Origin: Gluconobacter vitians
GTDB taxonomy: Bacteria; Pseudomonadota; Alphaproteobacteria; Acetobacterales; Acetobacteraceae
NCBI RefSeq assembly: GCF_015244565.1
Contig: NZ_JABCQG010000009.1
Coordinates: 62,001 to 126,000, forward strand
DNA: 64,000 nt
Reading direction: 5' to 3'
Position numbers and translations under genes: made by a program. Within the stretch, counting starts at the first letter, position 1. Each line of letters opens with the position of its first letter. Shown piece after piece: positions 57,287 to 64,000 of this stretch. Under the pieces are notes generated by a model. The model made no database searches. It was not told where the DNA came from and worked only from the letters and a program-made list of their open reading frames with translations.

Positions 57287-57541
57287 CTAGCCTCCAACGC
57301 CAAATAGTTCGCGGACGCCGAGGCCGATCACCTGGTCCACGATGAAGAAGAAGATGCAGGTCACGGTAACCATGACGAGCACGGCACCTGACGTGATCAG
57401 GGTGTTACGACGAGTCGGCCACGTGACGCGCTTGGCTTCGGCGCGGACATCACGAACGTATGCGACCAGGTTGAAGCCGGATCCGTTCTTTTGAGGCGCC
57501 GTTTTCCGCGACTCGTCTTTCGGGGTACTGACCGACACCAT
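57287..57541 (-). CDS. secE: Preprotein translocase subunit SecE
   Basis: An 84-residue SecE with one membrane helix. The start is ATG 57541. YVRDVRAEAKRVTWPTRRNTL is the amphipathic helix and conserved Trp-Pro turn of SecE. The membrane helix is GAVLVMVTVTCIFFFIVDQVIGLGV. SecE clamps the SecY channel. The order tRNA-Trp, secE, nusG on the minus strand is widely conserved. Confidence 0.94.
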   Translation of the reverse strand: MVSVSTPKDESRKTAPQKNGSGFNLVAYVRDVRAEAKRVTWPTRRNTLITSGAVLVMVTVTCIFFFIVDQVIGLGVRELFGVGG

Positions 57542-57603
57542 CGTCCTCGAATCAAGTGAAAAACCCGCTCCCGGTGTCGGGAAGGACATCCGGCGAGAAG
57601 GAG

Positions 57604-57680
57604 TGGCAGGGGTGGAGGGTCTCGAACTCTCAACCTCCGGTTTTGGAGACCGGCGCTCTAGCCAATTGAGCTACACCCCT
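57604..57680 (-). tRNA. tRNA-Trp (CCA)
   Basis: On the minus strand it opens AGGGGTGTAGCTC. The anticodon loop is TCTCCAAAA-like with anticodon CCA, the T-arm has GTTCGAG, and the gene includes the encoded 3' GCCA. It lies upstream of secE and may share its transcript. Confidence 0.95.
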
Positions 57681-57851
57681 ATCATCGGACAGGACGTTTT
57701 TCAGGACGTCATGCCAGCGACAGTGGCCGCAAAAGAGAATGTTCGGGGACAAAAGTCAAGTGCCCCGAACATCTTTGTTGTGGAATTTCCATTTTGGCTT
57801 TTCCCCTCTTGCGGGCGCCAAAAAAAATGGAGTAAGGACTGCCTCACCTGA

Positions 57852-57925
57852 GCGGGCGTAGCATAGTGGTAATGCAGTAGCCTTCCAAGCTTCTGAGGAG
57901 GGTTCGATTCCCTTCGCCCGCTCCA
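57852..57925 (+). tRNA. tRNA-Gly (TCC)
   Basis: A 74-base cloverleaf with acceptor GCGGGCG/CGCCCGC, anticodon loop with TCC, T-loop GGTTCGATTCC and encoded TCCA end. A 6-bp CCAGGC/GCCTGG hairpin with a T-containing tail follows at 57923-57960 and may end its transcript. Confidence 0.95.
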
Positions 57926-57957
57926 GGCTTTCCCTAAAAAATCTGATGCCTGGGCCT

Positions 57958-58494
57958 TTATTGCCATTGACAGGACACATGCGATGGCGTGGCCTCTCCA
58001 AACTGGAGAATCTGCAACGCGACTGCGGCATCGCCAACATTGCCTGACAGATGGCCCTTCGGATCCGAGCCGTGCGACGCGGGTGCCACATCTTCACTAA
58101 GCAAGATGTCGCCCGGGTTCAGTTCCACGCTGGTCCCGTCCATCGCCTTGACGAAATAGATGCCGGAAAGCGGCACGATCCACTGAACCTGATGGCTTAC
58201 GTTCCATCCGCCTTTCCAGTGAGGCGGCTGAACGCGCATCGTCACGGTTGCCGGTCCGTCATGCGGACTGCTGAGCATGATCTTGTCACCGTCCGGCGCG
58301 ATTGAGTCCTCATGGAATGTCGACATCTTGCATTTCGTCAGATGTGTGACGCCCTGAGGGTCGGTCCAGTTGTCCCAGTAGGAAATGGTCGGGAAGGACG
58401 GCTTGTCCTCAACAGGGATGGCGCGGGCTGTTGTGAACAGGGCAGGGACGGACAGGGCGCCCAGCAGGAAAAAGAGGCGCTTTCGGGTGGACAT
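57958..58494 (-). CDS. Exported cupin-domain protein
   Basis: A 178-residue protein with ATG 58494 and GGAG 5 bases upstream. A signal peptide ends near TTARA-IPV. The body contains a cupin barrel with PPHWKGGWNVSHQVQWIVPL, SGIYFVKAMDGTSVELNPGD and ILLSEDVAPASHGSD, which together supply several histidines. The function is unknown; related exported cupins are found in acetic acid and other Proteobacteria. It converges on tRNA-Gly and is divergent from the ATP synthase operon. Confidence 0.72.
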   Translation of the reverse strand: MSTRKRLFFLLGALSVPALFTTARAIPVEDKPSFPTISYWDNWTDPQGVTHLTKCKMSTFHEDSIAPDGDKIMLSSPHDGPATVTMRVQPPHWKGGWNVSHQVQWIVPLSGIYFVKAMDGTSVELNPGDILLSEDVAPASHGSDPKGHLSGNVGDAAVALQILQFGEATPSHVSCQWQ

Positions 58495-58673
58495 CGGGTC
58501 TCCATGGTTGGTTGCGGGGTTATCTGCGCATAGCATCGTAAGGATGTGATCGACGGGACGAAATCTCCCGAAAAATCACTGCAGAACCCCTGTCATGCCA
58601 GCCCGGGCGGGCAAAACGCAAACCCACGTCATGATCCCGGAGGGTTGCGCGGGTAATTTGAGTATCGTCTCGG

Positions 58674-58803
58674 TTGCGCAGGAACCGGACAGCGTGCTAG
58701 AGGCGGCGCCAAGTGGAGGACCGGGTTTCAGACGAATCCTGCGCAGGAACGTGTATGCCCGGTCCGGACAGTTTTGATGCAAGGAACCGGATAAGCCGGT
58801 TCC
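58674..58803 (+). promoter_or_regulatory. Leader of the ATP synthase operon
   Basis: A possible promoter TTGCGC (58674-58679), 17 bases, then CTAGAG (58697-58702); the match to consensus is poor. A hairpin GGAACCGG/CCGGTTCC with a 5-base loop lies at 58783-58803 in the presumed 5' leader. Confidence 0.3.
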
Positions 58804-58844
58804 GGCCGCACTCTGCGGCGGATTTAGTGAGACGGAACACGCGT

Positions 58845-59416
58845 GTGACGGTGACACAGGTGCCGCAGGTTGGACATACAGGGGGCTTGGCCCAGCGCTA
58901 TGCCCGTGCGCTTTATGACCTCGCTTCGGAGCAGGGAAATCTTTCCGACGTTCTGGGTGAAGTAAAGGCGCTGCGTGCCGCCATTGCCGACAGCGATGAT
59001 CTGCGGAAGTTCCTGGCTGATGCCCGGATGGACATCCGTCAGGGCCGGACGGTTTCGAACGTTCTGATGTCGAAGCTCGGTTTCGGAGACGTCCTGCGCC
59101 GTTTTGTTGGCGTTATTGCCGATAATCGCCGCCTGCCTGATCTTGCATCCATTCTGGACGGTGTCCTGGCGCTTGATTCCGCCCTGCGTGGTGAAGTCGT
59201 TGCCGAGGTCCGCTCCGCACAGCCTCTGACCGACACGCAGCGCAGCCAGCTTCAGGCCCGTCTGGCCGAAGCCGGTTACAGCCGCGTGTCCATGACCGAA
59301 CATACGGATGCCGCCCTGCTTGGCGGCATGACCGTACGGATCGGTTCCACACTGTTTGATACTTCGATCGCCGGGCGCCTGACCCGCCTGCAGAACGCCA
59401 TGAAGGGAGCCGCGTG

Positions 59417-59417
<1 letters not shown>
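58845..59417 (+). CDS. atpH: ATP synthase F1 delta subunit
   Basis: A 190-residue delta subunit (bacterial OSCP homologue), linking F1 to the peripheral stalk. GTG 58845 is taken; another GTG at 58851 and longer forms are open. Landmarks are [19 protein letters not shown] at the N-terminus, [20 protein letters not shown] and the C-terminal [22 protein letters not shown]. Its stop overlaps the atpA ATG (TGATG), so they are coupled. It is the first gene of atpHAGDC. Confidence 0.93.
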
Positions 59418-60952
<1,535 letters not shown>

Positions 60953-60961
60953 GGATAGCCC

Positions 60962-63338
<2,377 letters not shown>

Positions 63339-63342
63339 TCCG

Positions 63343-63759
63343 ATGCCGCTTCGCATCGAGATCGTCAGCCCGGAAAAGCGCCTTGTCGAACGTGAAGTCG
63401 ACATGGCCGTGGTCCCGGGCATGGAGGGCGATATTGCAGCCATGCCGGACCGCGCACCGCTGATGCTTCAGCTGCGGGGCGGCGTTGTGGCCCTTTATCA
63501 GGGTGACAAGATCGTAGACCGTTACTTTGTAACGGGCGGTTTTGCGGATATGGGCGCTGATCACTGCACCATTCTGGCCGATTCTGCACAGCTCATGAGC
63601 GAGCTGTCGGTGGACGAGGCCAAGAGCCGTCTGCGTGATCTGGAAAGTCGTTGGGCCGAAATCGGTCCGAACGACGTGGACATGCACGATCAGATCAGCC
63701 GCGAACTGCAGTCAGTTCGCGCCGAGCTGGAAGCCGTTCAGGAACATGGTCCGGCCTGA
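63343..63759 (+). CDS. atpC: ATP synthase F1 epsilon subunit
   Basis: A 138-residue epsilon subunit. It begins PLRIEIVSPEKRLVEREVDM and continues AVVPGMEGDIAAMPDRAPLM, the beta-sandwich part with the conserved G-x-G loop. The C-terminal helices are DEAKSRLRDLESRW and VRAELEAVQEH. Its start is 4 bases after the atpD stop. A strong terminator closes the operon. atpI, atpB, atpE and atpF are not in the window, as is normal for this group. Confidence 0.95.
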   Translation: MPLRIEIVSPEKRLVEREVDMAVVPGMEGDIAAMPDRAPLMLQLRGGVVALYQGDKIVDRYFVTGGFADMGADHCTILADSAQLMSELSVDEAKSRLRDLESRWAEIGPNDVDMHDQISRELQSVRAELEAVQEHGPA

Positions 63760-63782
63760 GCCGACTTTTCAGATTCGGTTTG

Positions 63783-63820
63783 AAAAAACCCGCTTCATCG
63801 CAAGGTGAAGCGGGTTTTTC
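63783..63820 (+). terminator. Terminator of the atpHAGDC operon
   Basis: AAAACCCGCTTCA pairs with TGAAGCGGGTTTT around an 8-base loop, followed by TTTC. It lies 25 bases past the atpC stop. The remaining 180 bases of the window show no gene I can support. Confidence 0.92.
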
Positions 63821-64000
63821 TTTGCCATTTTTCGAGACTCTAGATTCGCACGTATGTGCCGCTGCCTTGAATGACGTCGCGTCTAAGCACCAAGCATATC
63901 ATCTGGCTGGTTCCTGAGCTGTTGTGAGGTGAGGGTGCTGGCTGCCTTCTACTCAGAAATTCCTTAGCTTTGCTTGGTCACCTACTTTGGAGCGGAGGGA

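Overview
The window looks like a chromosomal segment of an acetic acid bacterium (Alphaproteobacteria, Acetobacteraceae), most likely Gluconobacter or a close relative. This is inferred from high G+C coding sequence, frequent GTG starts, the atpHAGDC operon without atpIBEF, a PyrB/degenerate-PyrC pair, a DUF1491 gene, and general protein character. No species assignment can be proven from the window alone. Almost all of it is densely packed protein-coding DNA. I see no insertion sequence, prophage, CRISPR array or rRNA.

Region by region. 1-259: C-terminus of a quinone-dependent D-lactate dehydrogenase. 290-2972 (minus): copper-type TonB-dependent receptor with a His-rich DUF2946 protein. 3065-5973 (minus): RhtA-like exporter and parE. 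6041-9238: small envelope and lipoprotein genes, an OmpA-family porin and DUF1491. 9265-11013: S41 protease. 11179-19394 (minus): a tightly packed run gltX-pyrB-pyrC-like-plsY-dprA-topA. 19608-23768 (plus): YjlB-type cupin, exported NADP-binding oxidoreductase, comEC and a secreted protein. 23765-27960: nth, an ABC exporter and an exported amidohydrolase. 27968-29190: frameshifted CPA2 antiporter. 29361-31834: rdgB-rph divergent from hrcA. 31900-36710: aldo/keto reductase, PBP1A and prfB, which carries the classical programmed +1 frameshift. 37131-41204: a TonB-ExbB-ExbD-ExbD-TPR energy-transduction operon. 41262-43229: a lone flgH and a sugar-nucleotide epimerase/reductase.

43371-52487 is the most distinctive segment. 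It is a nitrogen-salvage island resembling the late part of allantoin/urate breakdown. It holds an AtzG-like peptide plus AtzE-like amidase (HpxX/HpxY-like), a C4-dicarboxylate-type symporter, a gamma-glutamyltransferase-fold HpxW-like hydrolase, a LysR regulator, an allantoate amidohydrolase-like M20 enzyme, a PucG/HpxJ-like ureidoglycine:glyoxylate aminotransferase and a GhrA-like glyoxylate reductase. Together these could take allantoate through ureidoglycine, oxalurate and oxamate to oxalate and ammonia.

52567-57925 contains tRNA-Thr(CGT), pqiABC (MCE lipid transport), nusG and secE (minus), tRNA-Trp(CCA, minus) and tRNA-Gly(TCC). 57958-58494 encodes an exported cupin. 58845-63759 is the F1 ATP synthase operon atpHAGDC, closed by a strong terminator. 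The last 180 bases show nothing I can support.
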